Positions 1 to 10,284 of a DNA stretch of 35,952 nt are shown here, in pieces. The notes beneath the pieces are model-generated. The model did not search any database and was not told where the DNA came from. It saw nothing but the letters and a program-made list of their open reading frames with translations. Each line of letters opens with the position of its first letter. The stretch's first letter is position 1. A program made the position numbers and the translations under genes. The DNA is from an uncultured Nitrosomonadales bacterium (lineage in GTDB: Bacteria > Pseudomonadota > Gammaproteobacteria > Burkholderiales > Gallionellaceae). The DNA lies in assembly GCA_903878125.1 (NCBI GenBank), contig CAIRGS010000276.1, forward strand, positions 1 through 35,952. The letters run 5' to 3'.

Positions 1-129
1 AAATACCTTATCCAATTCCGCAGGCGTGACAACCCCGCAAACCGCAAAAATATCATAAATAGCTTTAGCATTTTTGTGCAATCCATTCTTTTTTAAAGAA
101 ATTACTGCAACATCAACTTTCAGCTCTAA
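1..129 (-). other. Open reading frame running off the window edge, possible gene end or remnant
   Basis: On the minus strand a frame stays open from an in-frame TAG (at 130-132) to the window edge. It reads roughly VDVAVISLKKNGLHKNAKAIYDIFAVCGVVTPAELDKVF, which has a natural protein-like composition. No ATG or GTG start lies in frame; only a CTG (121-123) and an internal TTG are available. It could be a gene with an unusual start, a 5'-truncated remnant, or chance. I do not recognise the family. The frame is too short (43 codons) to be convincing on its own. Confidence 0.25.
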
Positions 130-165
130 CTACTTGTCGCGCAAAGAAAAATATTGTTTTATTGC

Positions 166-194
166 TTGACCCAGCCTGTTTTTTTCAATATAGT
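166..194 (+). promoter_or_regulatory. Sigma70-type promoter of the dcw cluster (Pmra)
   Basis: TTGACC (166-171) and TATAGT (189-194) are separated by exactly 17 bp. The predicted transcription start is near 201, directly in front of the MraZ boxes, matching the arrangement known for the mra promoter of other proteobacteria. This is the only strong promoter match upstream of mraZ. Confidence 0.75.
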
Positions 195-202
195 GAAGCG
201 CA

Positions 203-227
203 GTGGGGAAAAGTGGGTTTTTGTGGG
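203..227 (+). promoter_or_regulatory. MraZ operator: three GTGGG boxes
   Basis: GTGGG occurs at 203, 213 and 223, giving three direct repeats at exact 10-bp spacing just downstream of the -10 hexamer. MraZ is known to bind tandem TGGG-type repeats spaced by 10 bp in its own promoter and repress the dcw operon. The site therefore predicts autoregulation by the MraZ encoded 24 bp downstream. The ORF-track start codon (GTG 203) is itself the first box, so it is not the real start. Confidence 0.85.
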
Positions 228-250
228 TCAGCAAGCACAGGGTTGCGATA

Positions 251-697
251 ATGTTTCAGGGAGCTGCACAACTCAGTCTGGATAGCAAAGGTAGGCTCGC
301 GATACCGGCTCGGCATCGTGATGTCTTGCTTGCTAATTTCGCCAGTCAATTAGTGCTAACTGCTGATGCGGATGGTTGCTTGCTGTGTTATCCGCAGCCT
401 GAATGGCAACCGATACGCGACAAGTTACTAAAACTATCCTCTCTTAATCCCCGCATTCGCGCGCTACAACGCCGCCTGATTGGTTACGCCGAAGATGTCG
501 AAATGGATGCCGCGGGACGCATACTGATTTCTCCTGCCTTGCGCAGCTATGCGACGCTGGATAAGCGCGTAATGCTGATTGGCCAAGGCAACAAACTAGA
601 ATTGTGGGATGAGGCGAAATGGACGGCGCAGCAGGAAATGGCGTTGTCGTTTGCTCATGGCGAACTTCCTCCGGAACTGGAGGGGTTCACGTTGTGA
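251..697 (+). CDS. mraZ: Transcriptional regulator MraZ
   Basis: This is a DNA-binding protein of the AbrB-like (SpoVT/AbrB double domain) family, normally a ring-shaped oligomer that represses the dcw cluster. I choose the ATG at 251, giving 148 aa, because the protein then begins [23 protein letters not shown], the family's typical N-terminus. The longer ORF-track version starts inside the operator. The two repeats are visible as DSKGRLAIP (about residues 10-18) and [10 protein letters not shown] in the second half. It is the first gene of the cluster and its stop overlaps the GTG start of rsmH. Function is well supported by sequence and position. Confidence 0.95.
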   Translation: MFQGAAQLSLDSKGRLAIPARHRDVLLANFASQLVLTADADGCLLCYPQPEWQPIRDKLLKLSSLNPRIRALQRRLIGYAEDVEMDAAGRILISPALRSYATLDKRVMLIGQGNKLELWDEAKWTAQQEMALSFAHGELPPELEGFTL

Positions 698-1653
698 GTG
701 GTTGCTTATCTCACACACCCAAACCATTGCATGAAACAGTTTTATTGCACGAAGCCATTGAGGCATTGCAGATTAAACCGGATGGTGTCTATGTGGATGG
801 CACGTTCGGGCGCGGTGGACACAGTCAGCTGATACTGCAAAAGCTGGGCGCGATGGGTCGTTTGATTGCGTTGGATAAGGATCCGGAGGCAGTAGCTGCA
901 GGGCAGGCAATTACTGATCCACGTTTTGTCATGGTGCACAGCGGATTCGCGCACTTGACCAAGTTGCTGGGCAAACTGGCGATTGAACAAGTGGACGGGG
1001 TGTTGCTCGATTTGGGGGTGTCTTCACCGCAACTGGATGATGAGCAACGCGGCTTCAGCTTCCGTTTCGACGCGCCGCTGGACATGCGCATGGACACCAG
1101 CAGCGGACAAACCGCAGCGGAATGGCTGGCCTCCGTAAATGAAAGTTTGCTTGGAGAGGTGATACGTGACTATGGCGAGGAACGGTTTGCTGCACAGATT
1201 GCAAGAGCGCTTGTTGCTGCACGCCAAGAGAAACCTATTGCCACCACACGTCAGCTCAGCGAAATTATTGCTCAGGCCGTGCGCACACGTGAGCCCGGGA
1301 AAAATCCGGCGACACGTACCTTTCAAGCTATACGGATTTATCTCAACCAGGAACTCGAAGAAATCGCGCGGATTCTCCCGCAGTGTGTGGATTGCCTAAG
1401 ACCAGGAGGACGTATCGTGGTCATCAGTTTCCATTCGCTGGAAGACCGTATGGTCAAACATTTTCTGCGTGACATGGCGCAGGGCGATAAGTTGCCGCGT
1501 AATTTGCCGATTCGCGCTGCAGATATCCCCAAAGGTAGGCTGCACCTGGTTGGCAAAGCAATTCACGCCACATCGCAGGAGGTGGCAACCAACCCGCGAG
1601 CGCGCAGTGCGGTGATGCGCGTAGCAGAACGTGCAGGAGAGGCGCATGACTAG
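694..1653 (+). CDS. rsmH: 16S rRNA (cytosine1402-N4)-methyltransferase RsmH
   Basis: SAM-dependent enzyme (formerly MraW) that methylates C1402 of 16S rRNA in the ribosomal P site. The Rossmann core is visible ([33 protein letters not shown]) and the C-terminal half carries [16 protein letters not shown] choose GTG 694 (319 aa) over the track start at 619. GTG 694 overlaps the mraZ stop (GTGA), has a good ribosome binding site (GGAGGGG at about 679-685), and gives the family's usual length. The 3' end overlaps ftsL. Confidence 0.95.
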   Translation: MSGCLSHTPKPLHETVLLHEAIEALQIKPDGVYVDGTFGRGGHSQLILQKLGAMGRLIALDKDPEAVAAGQAITDPRFVMVHSGFAHLTKLLGKLAIEQVDGVLLDLGVSSPQLDDEQRGFSFRFDAPLDMRMDTSSGQTAAEWLASVNESLLGEVIRDYGEERFAAQIARALVAARQEKPIATTRQLSEIIAQAVRTREPGKNPATRTFQAIRIYLNQELEEIARILPQCVDCLRPGGRIVVISFHSLEDRMVKHFLRDMAQGDKLPRNLPIRAADIPKGRLHLVGKAIHATSQEVATNPRARSAVMRVAERAGEAHD

Positions 1654-1936
1654 GGTGCATCTATTGCTCTTGCTTATGGTGATCATTTGCGCGCTGAGTG
1701 TTGTGACCTCACAAGACAAAGCACGCAAATTGTTTGCGGAATTACAAAAAGAAAAGGACCGCTCGCAGCAAATGGAAGAGGAATGGGGACGATTAAAGAT
1801 TGAGCAGCGTACCTCGGCGAATCCAGCGCGGGTAGAAAAAATCGCTGTCAACCAGTTGCAAATGCAGCTACCGAAAAGCCGGCAGATCCAATTTATCCGT
1901 GCTGAAGAGCTGAGTGCAGCTTCAACGCAACCATGA
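1646..1936 (+). CDS. ftsL: Cell division protein FtsL
   Basis: Small bitopic inner-membrane protein of the FtsQLB complex. The 96-aa product has a short cytoplasmic tip, one membrane helix ([19 protein letters not shown]) and a periplasmic heptad-rich coiled coil (about residues 25-65), as expected. ATG 1646 follows CAGGAGAGGCGC and is preferred to the GTG at 1631 used in the track. It overlaps the rsmH stop by 8 nt, and its own stop overlaps the ftsI start by 4 nt. The sequence is poorly conserved in this family, so the call rests on topology and position between rsmH and ftsI. Confidence 0.92.
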   Translation: MTRVHLLLLLMVIICALSVVTSQDKARKLFAELQKEKDRSQQMEEEWGRLKIEQRTSANPARVEKIAVNQLQMQLPKSRQIQFIRAEELSAASTQP

Positions 1937-3666
1937 ATTATTCCAGCCATATACAGTCCGCAAAGTTTGCAACATTACCGTCGGGGCGTTCTCGACTGAT
2001 ATTTGTGTTGTTGCTATTGGGCATGGGTGCATTGATCGTGCGCGCAGTATATTTGCAAGGCATCCAAAAGAATTTCCTGCAAAAGAAAGGGAATGCAAGT
2101 TCCAGCCGTGTCATAGACATTAGCGCACACCGCGGCATAATTGCCGACCGCCATGGGGAACCGCTCGCCATCAGCACGCCAGTGGAATCCATTTGGGTTA
2201 GCCCGCAGGATGTGGAAGCGACACCACATCAAGTGCATCAGTTAGCGCAGGTCATGGGCATGGATGCAAAAGAAGTGAGGAGTCGTTTATTCGACACTAC
2301 GCGTGATTTTGTTTATCTCCAGCGCCAATTACCACCCGAACAGGCGGAAAAAATCGTAAAACTGGGCATGCCCGGTGTGTCGCTACGGCGTGAGTATCGC
2401 CGCTATTACCCAAGCGGGGACATAACCGCGCATCTGCTTGGTTTCACTGACGTGGACGACAACGGTCAGGAAGGGCTGGAGCTGGCATTACAGAGTCAGC
2501 TCGGTGGCAAGACGGGTAGCCAGCGCGTAACCAAGGATGGCAAGGGTCATATTGTCGAAGACGTCGCCAGCATTCGCGCGCCCAAGCCGGGGAGCAATCT
2601 GGTGCTGAGTATGGACAGCAAAATCCAATATTTGGCTTACCGGGAAATAAAGCTGGCAGTCGAACAACATAATGCCAAAGCTGGCTCTATTGTAGTGCTG
2701 GATGCTCGAAGCGGCGAAGTATTGGCACTGGCCAATTGGCCAAGTTACAACCCAAATAATCGCGCCAAGCCCAGCCTTCAGGTACTACGCAACCATGCTG
2801 TAACTGACCTATTCGAACCGGGCTCCACGCTCAAGCCATTCACCGTGGCAGCGGCGCTGGAGTCTGGTAACGTGACGCCACAAACCATTATTAATACCGA
2901 GAATGGGGTAATGCTGGTCGGTGGACACAAAATTCATGACACCCACCCCGAAAAAACGCTCACAGTGGCGCAAGTAATTCAGAAATCCAGCAATGTAGGC
3001 GCGGCCAAGATTGCGCTATCGTTGCCGCCAGAAACAATCTGGCAAAGCCTGAACGAAAGTGGCTTTGGTACGCAGGCCGGCAGCGGTTTCCCCGGTGAAG
3101 CGGTGGGTAAGCTGCGCGATTACAAGAAGTGGCGGCCGATTGATCAGGCCACGCTTTCCTATGGCCACGGCATTTCCGTCAGTCTGTTGCAACTGGCGCG
3201 CGCCTATACAATATTTGCCAACCATGGTGAATTGAAACCAGTGTCATGGCTTAAGCTGGACACACCTGTGGGCGGCAAGAAAGTATATTCGGATGCCACC
3301 GCGCGCGAAATACTCAATATGCTGGAACTGGCGACTCTGCCAGGTGGCACCGCGCCGTTGGCACAGATCAATGGCTACCGCGTAGCGGGCAAGACTGGTA
3401 CTGCGCACAAGCTAGAGGGGGGGCGCTACATCAATCGTTATATTTCTTCTTTTGTCGGATTGGCGCCCGCGTCCAGCCCACAACTGATAGTGGCAGTGAT
3501 GATCAACGAGCCAAACAAAGGCCAGTATTACGGTGGTTTGGTCGCAGCACCGGTATTCAGTAATGTGATGGGCGCGGCGCTACGCTTGCTCAACGTGCCT
3601 AACGATACTCGGCTCGGAAATTTAGTAATGCCGCCATCTGTCGATATCGTGAAGGAGGAAGTATGA
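1933..3666 (+). CDS. ftsI: Peptidoglycan D,D-transpeptidase FtsI (PBP3)
   Basis: Septum-specific class B penicillin-binding protein that crosslinks peptidoglycan at the division site with FtsW. The 577-aa protein has one N-terminal membrane anchor (LIFVLLLLGMGALIVRAVYL), a PBP dimerisation/pedestal domain (HRGIIADRHGEPLA onward) and the transpeptidase domain. All three catalytic motifs are present: SxxK in FEPGSTLKPF, SxN in KSSNVGAAK, and KTG in VAGKTGTAHK. Start and stop overlap ftsL and murE by 4 nt. Confidence 0.97.
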   Translation: MNYSSHIQSAKFATLPSGRSRLIFVLLLLGMGALIVRAVYLQGIQKNFLQKKGNASSSRVIDISAHRGIIADRHGEPLAISTPVESIWVSPQDVEATPHQVHQLAQVMGMDAKEVRSRLFDTTRDFVYLQRQLPPEQAEKIVKLGMPGVSLRREYRRYYPSGDITAHLLGFTDVDDNGQEGLELALQSQLGGKTGSQRVTKDGKGHIVEDVASIRAPKPGSNLVLSMDSKIQYLAYREIKLAVEQHNAKAGSIVVLDARSGEVLALANWPSYNPNNRAKPSLQVLRNHAVTDLFEPGSTLKPFTVAAALESGNVTPQTIINTENGVMLVGGHKIHDTHPEKTLTVAQVIQKSSNVGAAKIALSLPPETIWQSLNESGFGTQAGSGFPGEAVGKLRDYKKWRPIDQATLSYGHGISVSLLQLARAYTIFANHGELKPVSWLKLDTPVGGKKVYSDATAREILNMLELATLPGGTAPLAQINGYRVAGKTGTAHKLEGGRYINRYISSFVGLAPASSPQLIVAVMINEPNKGQYYGGLVAAPVFSNVMGAALRLLNVPNDTRLGNLVMPPSVDIVKEEV

Positions 3667-5210
3667 GCTTCCATTCCGACCTCATTTCCTCCCTCGGCGT
3701 AAAGGTCACACGGCTAGTGACGGATAGCCGCGCGGTTGCGCCAGGCGATACATTCATCGCGTACCCCGGCAGCAAAGCAGATGGACGCCAGTTCATTAAG
3801 CAATCTATCGCAAATGGTGCCAATGCGGTGATCTGGGAAGCGCACGGCTTTAGGTGGAACGAAGCATGGCAACTCCCCAATTTGGCAGTTGCCGATCTGC
3901 GCCATCATGCCGGAGAGATTGCTGACCATGTATATGGCAGGCCTTCGCAAAAATTGTGGGCAGTTGGTATCACCGGCACCAACGGTAAGACATCTTGCTG
4001 CCACTGGATTGCACAATCGTTTTGCGCACTGGGCAAAAAAACTGCGCTGATCGGAACCTTGGGCAACGGCTTCCAATCTGCGTTGCAGCCCACTCTTAAC
4101 ACCACACCTGATGCCATCCACCTGCACGAATTGTTAGCTGAGTATCTCGCACATGGCGCGCAGGCTGTTGCAATGGAAGTGTCCTCTCATGCTTTGGAAC
4201 AGGGACGCGTGAGTGGGGTGCAATTCGATGTAGCGCTGCTTACCAATCTCAGCCGAGACCATCTCGATTATCACGGTGACATGCAAAGCTATGCGGCGGC
4301 CAAGCGACGCTTATTCGATTGGAAAACGCTTAAATACATTTTACTCAACCTGGATGATGCATTTGGTGCCGAGCTTGCCGAACAACTGCAGGACAAAGGT
4401 GTGGAAGTGGTGGGCTACGGTCTAAACGACGATGCCTTGGCCCTGGCTGAGCGCCTCGGTTTACGCATGGTTTACGGTGGTGCATTACACATGAATGTGC
4501 ATGGGTTCAGCCTGCAAATACATTCCAGCTGGGGCGGTGGTGAGCTGCATAACACACTGATCGGGCGCTTTAATGTTGCCAATCTGTTAGGTGTTCTGGC
4601 GGTATTGCTGGTGAGCGGCGTGACGTTAAGCAATGCGCTGCACGAATTATCGCGTATCAGCGCGGTGCCCGGACGCATGCAGGCTTTTGGTAATGGCGGC
4701 GATCGCCCCACTGTGGTGGTGGACTATGCACATACTCCGGATGCACTGGAAAAAGTGTTGCAGGCCGTGCGTGAAGTGCTCGGACATGCGCCAGTCGGAC
4801 GTGAATCGGTCGGGGCTGGCGGCGGCAAACTGGTTTGTGTGTTCGGTTGTGGCGGCGACCGTGACCGCGGCAAACGCCCGATGATGGGGGCTATCGCAGC
4901 CAAATTGGCAGACATCTCTATTATTACCAGCGACAACCCGCGCAGTGAAGCGCCACTCGACATTATCGCAGCCATTGTCTCCGGCATTACATCCGGAAGA
5001 AGGAAAACGAACGGCACATACCAAATCATCGAAGATCGCGCCTCAGCCATCGCACAAGCAGTACTCAGCGCGCATGCGAAGGATATCGTATTGATTGCTG
5101 GTAAAGGGCACGAGACGTCCCAGGAAATCAAAGGTGTGAAATATCCATTCAGCGACGCAGAGGTTGCACAGCGCGCATTGTTGGCTTGGCGCAATGAGGA
5201 GCGGGCATGA
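3663..5210 (+). CDS. murE: UDP-MurNAc-L-Ala-D-Glu:meso-diaminopimelate ligase MurE
   Basis: Cytoplasmic ATP-dependent ligase adding the third amino acid to the peptidoglycan stem. The 515-aa product shows the Mur ligase order: N-terminal UDP-binding domain, ATP loop ITGTNGKTS, central domain with LTNLSRDHLDYHG, and the C-terminal domain. The motif DNPRSE indicates meso-diaminopimelate rather than lysine as substrate, as expected for a Gram-negative. It overlaps ftsI and murF by 4 nt. Confidence 0.97.
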   Translation: MSFHSDLISSLGVKVTRLVTDSRAVAPGDTFIAYPGSKADGRQFIKQSIANGANAVIWEAHGFRWNEAWQLPNLAVADLRHHAGEIADHVYGRPSQKLWAVGITGTNGKTSCCHWIAQSFCALGKKTALIGTLGNGFQSALQPTLNTTPDAIHLHELLAEYLAHGAQAVAMEVSSHALEQGRVSGVQFDVALLTNLSRDHLDYHGDMQSYAAAKRRLFDWKTLKYILLNLDDAFGAELAEQLQDKGVEVVGYGLNDDALALAERLGLRMVYGGALHMNVHGFSLQIHSSWGGGELHNTLIGRFNVANLLGVLAVLLVSGVTLSNALHELSRISAVPGRMQAFGNGGDRPTVVVDYAHTPDALEKVLQAVREVLGHAPVGRESVGAGGGKLVCVFGCGGDRDRGKRPMMGAIAAKLADISIITSDNPRSEAPLDIIAAIVSGITSGRRKTNGTYQIIEDRASAIAQAVLSAHAKDIVLIAGKGHETSQEIKGVKYPFSDAEVAQRALLAWRNEERA

Positions 5211-6667
5211 TGCTGCTATCGCAGGCTGCGCAGGTGTTGGGCTGTGAGCTTGTCGGCCACGATGTATTGTTTACCTCCGTGTCCAGCGATAGTCGAACGA
5301 TCACTTCAGGCGATCTATTTGTAGCGTTGCAAGGCGAAAATTACGATGGCGCTGCATTTGTTGCCAGTGCTAGTCAAAGCGGTGCAGTCGCTGCATTGGT
5401 AAAAACTACAAGTTATCGGGTCATTGAATCACCATGCCCATTACTGCTGGTCGAAGACACGCGCCTGGCATTAGGTCGTCTGGCAGCTTATTGGCGTGCG
5501 CAGTTCAATTTTCCTGTGATTGCAGTGACCGGCAGCAATGGCAAGACCACTGTGAAGGAAATGTTGGCAAGCATATTGCGCGCGGCAACAGGTGATGATG
5601 GCGCAGTGTCTGCAACACTTGGAAACCTCAACAATGACATTGGTGTGCCACTTACCTTGCTTAAGTTGAGAGCCGAGCATCGCTATGCAGTAATCGAGAT
5701 GGGCATGAACCATACGGGAGAAATTGAATACCTGACCCGACTAGCACGGCCGGATATCGCCATTGTCAACAACGCGGGCAGCGCGCACTTGGCCGAACTG
5801 GGTTCGGTGAAGGCGGTGGCACTCGCTAAAGGAGAAATTTTCATAGGGTTGTCGCCTCAAGGCACTGCAGTCATTAATGCCGATGATGCTTATGCACCAC
5901 TATGGCGCGAGTTGGCAGACGGCCATACGATTATTGAATTCGGTCTGGGAAAAAACAGGGCGGTAAATGCGCAATGGCAGATAAAGGGCTATGGCGCATA
6001 TATCGAAGTGAGCATGCCGCAGGGTAGCTTCAGTGCACAGTTGCAAGTACCGGGAGAGCACAACGTACGCAACGCGCTGGCGGCTACTGCTGCAGCGTTG
6101 GCCTTACACGTACCCTTGTCAGCGATTGTGGCAGGGCTGGAAAAGTTTTCTGGCGTGGCCGCTCGTTTGCAGCGTAAAGCTGCGCTGCATGGTGCGATGC
6201 TGATAGATGATAGCTATAACGCCAATCCAGCCTCACTGCACGCCGCGCTCGAGGTATTGGCGCAGAGCGCCGGTAAAAAGATCCTGGTACTAGGCGACAT
6301 GGGAGAGCTAGGGGAGGATGCCGTACGCCTGCATGGCGAAATTGGCGCAGAAGCCCTCCGTTTGGGGGTGAACCAGCTATTGGCACTGGGCAAATTGACA
6401 CTTCATACGGTACGTGAGTTCGGCTCAGGCGCCCGCCACTTTGAACGCATTGAGGATTTATTAGCCGAGCTGGATATGAATTTGGATGCTGACAGCACGC
6501 TACTAGTGAAGGGCTCTCGCTTCATGCGCATGGAGCGAGTAGTGCAGCACTGCACTGGAACAAATAAGGTGCGGGAGGAAAGAAGCAAAGAAGCGTCCAT
6601 GCACAATCTTCACCAGATTTCCAATCCCCTTAACCGACCAGCCGAAAGAAACAAAAATGTTACTTAA
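5207..6667 (+). CDS. murF: UDP-MurNAc-tripeptide:D-alanyl-D-alanine ligase MurF
   Basis: Adds the D-Ala-D-Ala dipeptide (made by Ddl, encoded downstream) to UDP-MurNAc-tripeptide. The ATP loop [24 protein letters not shown], and the C-terminal [10 protein letters not shown] and LGDMGELG motifs are all visible. At 486 aa it is somewhat longer than the usual ~450. The extra sequence is a polar C-terminal tail (about the last 35 residues) that runs into the mraY start, which may simply be readout through a region under weak constraint. RBS GAGGAG precedes ATG 5207. Confidence 0.96.
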   Translation: MMLLSQAAQVLGCELVGHDVLFTSVSSDSRTITSGDLFVALQGENYDGAAFVASASQSGAVAALVKTTSYRVIESPCPLLLVEDTRLALGRLAAYWRAQFNFPVIAVTGSNGKTTVKEMLASILRAATGDDGAVSATLGNLNNDIGVPLTLLKLRAEHRYAVIEMGMNHTGEIEYLTRLARPDIAIVNNAGSAHLAELGSVKAVALAKGEIFIGLSPQGTAVINADDAYAPLWRELADGHTIIEFGLGKNRAVNAQWQIKGYGAYIEVSMPQGSFSAQLQVPGEHNVRNALAATAAALALHVPLSAIVAGLEKFSGVAARLQRKAALHGAMLIDDSYNANPASLHAALEVLAQSAGKKILVLGDMGELGEDAVRLHGEIGAEALRLGVNQLLALGKLTLHTVREFGSGARHFERIEDLLAELDMNLDADSTLLVKGSRFMRMERVVQHCTGTNKVREERSKEASMHNLHQISNPLNRPAERNKNVT

Positions 6668-7742
6668 ATTCGCGCAATGGTTATCGCAATATGTCAGTGG
6701 TTTCAGCGTATTCAATTACATCACTCTGCGCGCCGTGCTGGCAGCGATGACTGCGTTGTCTATTTCCTTCCTGGTCGGACCGATGATGATACGCAAGCTG
6801 ACCGCCTACAAAATAGGCCAAGCGGTACGGGATGACGGCCCACAGACGCATCTGATAAAAGCTGGCACGCCAACCATGGGAGGAGCGTTAATTCTCACCT
6901 CGATCGCCATCACCACATTATTGTGGGCCGATCTGAGTAATAAATATGTATGGGTGGTATTGCTCACCACATTGAGTTTCGGCGCGATCGGCTGGGTCGA
7001 TGACTACCGCAAAGTGGTTCATCGCAACCCCAAGGGGCTATCTGCCAAAACCAAGATATTCTGGCAATCCATTATTGCGGTGATCGTAGCGGCGTACCTG
7101 TGGCAGCACGCCAGCCTGCCTGCGCATACCGAACTTATCGTGCCCTTCTTCAAGCATCTGGTATTTCCGCTGGCAGCATTCACTTTCATTCTGCTGGCCT
7201 ACCTGGTTATCGTCGGCACCAGTAACGCAGTAAATTTGACCGATGGTCTGGACGGCTTGGCGATCATGCCCACGGTGATGATCAGCAGTGCGCTGGCGAT
7301 CTTCGCTTATGTTGCGGGCCATGCCGTGTTCGCCAAGTATCTTGGCATGCCACATGTTCCTGGCGCAAGCGAATTAGCGGTCTTCTGCGGCGCAATTGCG
7401 GGCGCAGGGTTAGCTTTTTTGTGGTTTAACGCTTATCCGGCAGAAGTGTTCATGGGCGACGTAGGTGCGCTGGCGCTGGGCGCTGCACTCGGCACGGTGG
7501 CAGTGATCGTGCGCCAGGAAATCGTACTGCTCATCATGGGTGGGGTGTTCGTGCTGGAAACGCTATCGGTAATCATCCAGGTGGCTTCTTTCAAGCTGAC
7601 TGGCAGGCGCATCTTTCGCATGGCACCACTCCATCATCATTATGAATTGAAGGGCTGGAAAGAGAATCAAGTAGTTGTTCGGTTTTGGATTATTTCGATG
7701 ATGTTGGTATTAGTCGGATTGACGACGCTGAAATTGCGATGA
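6657..7742 (+). CDS. mraY: Phospho-MurNAc-pentapeptide transferase MraY
   Basis: Polytopic membrane enzyme that transfers phospho-MurNAc-pentapeptide to undecaprenyl phosphate, forming lipid I. The 361-aa length and about 10 helices are typical. Signature residues are visible: the aspartate pair in [18 protein letters not shown], and the histidine-rich loop [11 protein letters not shown]. It starts inside the end of murF and ends inside the murD start. Confidence 0.97.
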   Translation: MLLKFAQWLSQYVSGFSVFNYITLRAVLAAMTALSISFLVGPMMIRKLTAYKIGQAVRDDGPQTHLIKAGTPTMGGALILTSIAITTLLWADLSNKYVWVVLLTTLSFGAIGWVDDYRKVVHRNPKGLSAKTKIFWQSIIAVIVAAYLWQHASLPAHTELIVPFFKHLVFPLAAFTFILLAYLVIVGTSNAVNLTDGLDGLAIMPTVMISSALAIFAYVAGHAVFAKYLGMPHVPGASELAVFCGAIAGAGLAFLWFNAYPAEVFMGDVGALALGAALGTVAVIVRQEIVLLIMGGVFVLETLSVIIQVASFKLTGRRIFRMAPLHHHYELKGWKENQVVVRFWIISMMLVLVGLTTLKLR

Positions 7743-9139
7743 TGAAATTGTCAAACAAATTGGTGCTGGTGCTGGGTCTCGGCGAGACCGGGCTGTCGCT
7801 CGTGCGTTGGCTTAGTGCGCAGGGTGCGCGGGTGCGCGCTGCGGACAGTCGTGACCTCCCTCCCTCCTTAGATGAATTGCGTACGCTGTTTCCCGAGACG
7901 GAGTTGCACTGCGGTGTGTTTCGCAGCGCATTGCTCAATGATATCGACTTGATCGCCATCAGTCCCGGGATACCAATGAGCAACCAATTCGTCGTGCAGG
8001 CGGCGGCGCGTGGCATTCCAATAATGGGCGATATTGAATTATTTGCGCAATCATTGCCGCAAGACCGGCGCCCGAAAATTATTGCCATCACCGGTGCCAA
8101 TGGTAAGTCCACGGTAACCAGCATGGTCGGTGCGATGTGCCGTGCAGCAGGGTTAGACACAGCAGTGGCTGGCAATATTTCGCCCGCAGTGCTGGATGTG
8201 CTATTGCAGCGCCAAGGACAGCAGCCGGATGTTTGGGTGCTTGAACTTTCCAGCTTTCAGTTGGAAACCACATCCTCACTCAGTGCGGATGCAGCAACGG
8301 TACTCAACATCAGCGAAGACCATCTCGATCGTTATTCTGACATAAACGAATATATAGCCGCGAAGGCGCGCATCTTCCGTAACAATGGGCAGAACAGCGT
8401 GCAAGTGCTCAATCGCGATGATGAATTCAGTGCTGGCATGGCGTTATCAGGACGCATTCTAAATACATTTGGATTGAATACCCCGCCTCCCACTGATAGT
8501 GACTGGGGCATAGATAGCAGTGGCGAGGATGTATGGCTAATGCATGGCCAACGGCGCGTGATGAATGCCAATGAGCTGCGAGTGGTGGGGCTACATAATG
8601 TGGCCAATGCATTGGCTGCCCTTGCCTTGTCCCATGCCGTGGGTTTGCCGCTGACCCCGTTACTGAATGCGTTACGCGCTTTCGAGGGTTTGCCGCATCG
8701 CGTGCAACCAATCGCGAAGATCAACCACATCATTTATTACGACGACTCCAAAGGAACTAATGTCGGCGCTACCATAGCGGCGCTAAAGGGTTTAGGACGG
8801 CCCGCCGTTTTGATCGCGGGCGGAGAGGGCAAAGGGCAGGATTTTGCGCCGCTCTATCCGGTAGTGATGCAGTATGCGCGCGCTATAGTGCTCATCGGAC
8901 GCGATGCTGACAAGATTGCAGCAGTCTTGCAGAATTGCGGCGTGCCTGTAGTTCATGCACGCGATATGGTCGATGCAGTGCGTCAGAGTGCCACTCTGGC
9001 GCAGCCGGGTGACGTAGTGCTCTTATCACCGGCCTGCGCCAGCTTTGATATGTTCCGTAATTACAGCCATCGTGCTGAAGTATTTACCGCTGCGGTGCAT
9101 GCGTTACAAGAGGAGGTGGCATGCTCGCCGCAAGCCTGA
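7739..9139 (+). CDS. murD: UDP-MurNAc-L-alanine:D-glutamate ligase MurD
   Basis: Adds D-glutamate as the second stem residue. It carries the N-terminal Rossmann-like domain ([16 protein letters not shown]), the ATP loop [24 protein letters not shown], and a C-terminal domain with YYDDSKGTN and LIAGGEGKG. The track start at 7685 lies inside mraY and adds 18 non-homologous residues. ATG 7739, or the adjacent ATG 7742, overlaps the mraY stop and gives about 466 aa, the normal size. The SD sequence is weak, consistent with translational coupling. Confidence 0.95.
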   Translation: MMKLSNKLVLVLGLGETGLSLVRWLSAQGARVRAADSRDLPPSLDELRTLFPETELHCGVFRSALLNDIDLIAISPGIPMSNQFVVQAAARGIPIMGDIELFAQSLPQDRRPKIIAITGANGKSTVTSMVGAMCRAAGLDTAVAGNISPAVLDVLLQRQGQQPDVWVLELSSFQLETTSSLSADAATVLNISEDHLDRYSDINEYIAAKARIFRNNGQNSVQVLNRDDEFSAGMALSGRILNTFGLNTPPPTDSDWGIDSSGEDVWLMHGQRRVMNANELRVVGLHNVANALAALALSHAVGLPLTPLLNALRAFEGLPHRVQPIAKINHIIYYDDSKGTNVGATIAALKGLGRPAVLIAGGEGKGQDFAPLYPVVMQYARAIVLIGRDADKIAAVLQNCGVPVVHARDMVDAVRQSATLAQPGDVVLLSPACASFDMFRNYSHRAEVFTAAVHALQEEVACSPQA

Positions 9140-10284
9140 CCAGCCACCGCCATGCCTTGGTGGAATACGACGAGATACTGTCGTGGATAACCATCGCGTT
9201 GCTGGCGTTCGGACTGGTAATGGTGTATTCGGCTTCTATCGCCACTGCCGAAGCCAGCAAGTTCACCGGCTTTCAGCCTGCGTATTATTTGGTGCGGCAT
9301 GGCCTGTATATTTTCGTCGGTATCGTGGCCGGCGTCATGGCGTTCCAGGTATCGCTGGATAGCTGGCAGAGGCTGGCGCCCTACCTGTTTCTGCTTGGCG
9401 TGGCACTGCTGATTCTAGTGCTTATCCCCGGCATCGGGCGCGAAGTGAATGGCAGCCGCCGCTGGCTTTCACTGTTCGTCATTAATCTCCAGCCATCTGA
9501 ACTCATAAAATTATTTGCCGTGCTGTATGCCGCCGATTACACCGTACGCAAAGGCTTGCTCAACTATCACTGGAGCCGAGTATTTCTGCCGATGTTCGCG
9601 GTGATGGCGTTGGTTGGATGGTTGTTATTGCTAGAACCGGATATGGGTTCTTTCGTGGTGATTTGTATTGTCGCGGGATCCATCCTGTTTCTTGGCGGTT
9701 TCAATATCAAGGTGTTCGCCGCATTGGTGATTGCCCTGCCTGTCGCATTTGCAGCTCTTATTTTCTCATCACCCTATCGCATGCAGCGCGTAGTCGGCTT
9801 CATGGATCCATGGTCTGATCCTTACGGCAAGGGATACCAGTTAAGTCATGCACTGATCGCATTTGGTCGTGGCGAATGGTTCGGCGTGGGACTGGGCGGC
9901 AGTTTACAAAAATTGTTCTACTTGCCGGAAGCACATACAGACTTTCTACTCGCGGTAATTGCTGAAGAGCTTGGCTTCGTTGGTATATGCATGGTTATCC
10001 TGTTATTTGCCGGGCTGATCATTCGCGCCTTCGCCATCGGCCGTCAAGCTGCCAATCTCGATCGCCAGTTTGCCGCGCTGGTGGCACAGGGTATTGCCGT
10101 GTGGCTGGGCGTGCAAGCGATGATAAATATTGGCGTAAATACGGGAGTATTGCCCACCAAAGGATTAACCCTGCCCTTTCTCAGTTTTGGCGGCAGCAGC
10201 GTGGTAGTGAGTTGCATTGCGGCAGCGCTGCTACTCCGTATCGATTGGGAAAACAGACGCATATTGAGAGGCCTGCCAACATGA
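9121..10284 (+). CDS. ftsW: Septal peptidoglycan glycosyltransferase FtsW (SEDS family)
   Basis: Membrane polymerase of the SEDS family that works with FtsI to make septal glycan strands. The 387-aa sequence has about ten helices and familiar SEDS segments ([59 protein letters not shown]). The start follows a strong SD (GAGGAGG) and overlaps the murD end by 19 nt. Confidence 0.96.
   Translation: MLAASLTSHRHALVEYDEILSWITIALLAFGLVMVYSASIATAEASKFTGFQPAYYLVRHGLYIFVGIVAGVMAFQVSLDSWQRLAPYLFLLGVALLILVLIPGIGREVNGSRRWLSLFVINLQPSELIKLFAVLYAADYTVRKGLLNYHWSRVFLPMFAVMALVGWLLLLEPDMGSFVVICIVAGSILFLGGFNIKVFAALVIALPVAFAALIFSSPYRMQRVVGFMDPWSDPYGKGYQLSHALIAFGRGEWFGVGLGGSLQKLFYLPEAHTDFLLAVIAEELGFVGICMVILLFAGLIIRAFAIGRQAANLDRQFAALVAQGIAVWLGVQAMINIGVNTGVLPTKGLTLPFLSFGGSSVVVSCIAAALLLRIDWENRRILRGLPT

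Noticed and set aside
9987-10280. N-terminal extension of murG in the ORF track
   Set aside because: It lies wholly in the ftsW coding region and precedes the conserved MurG start.
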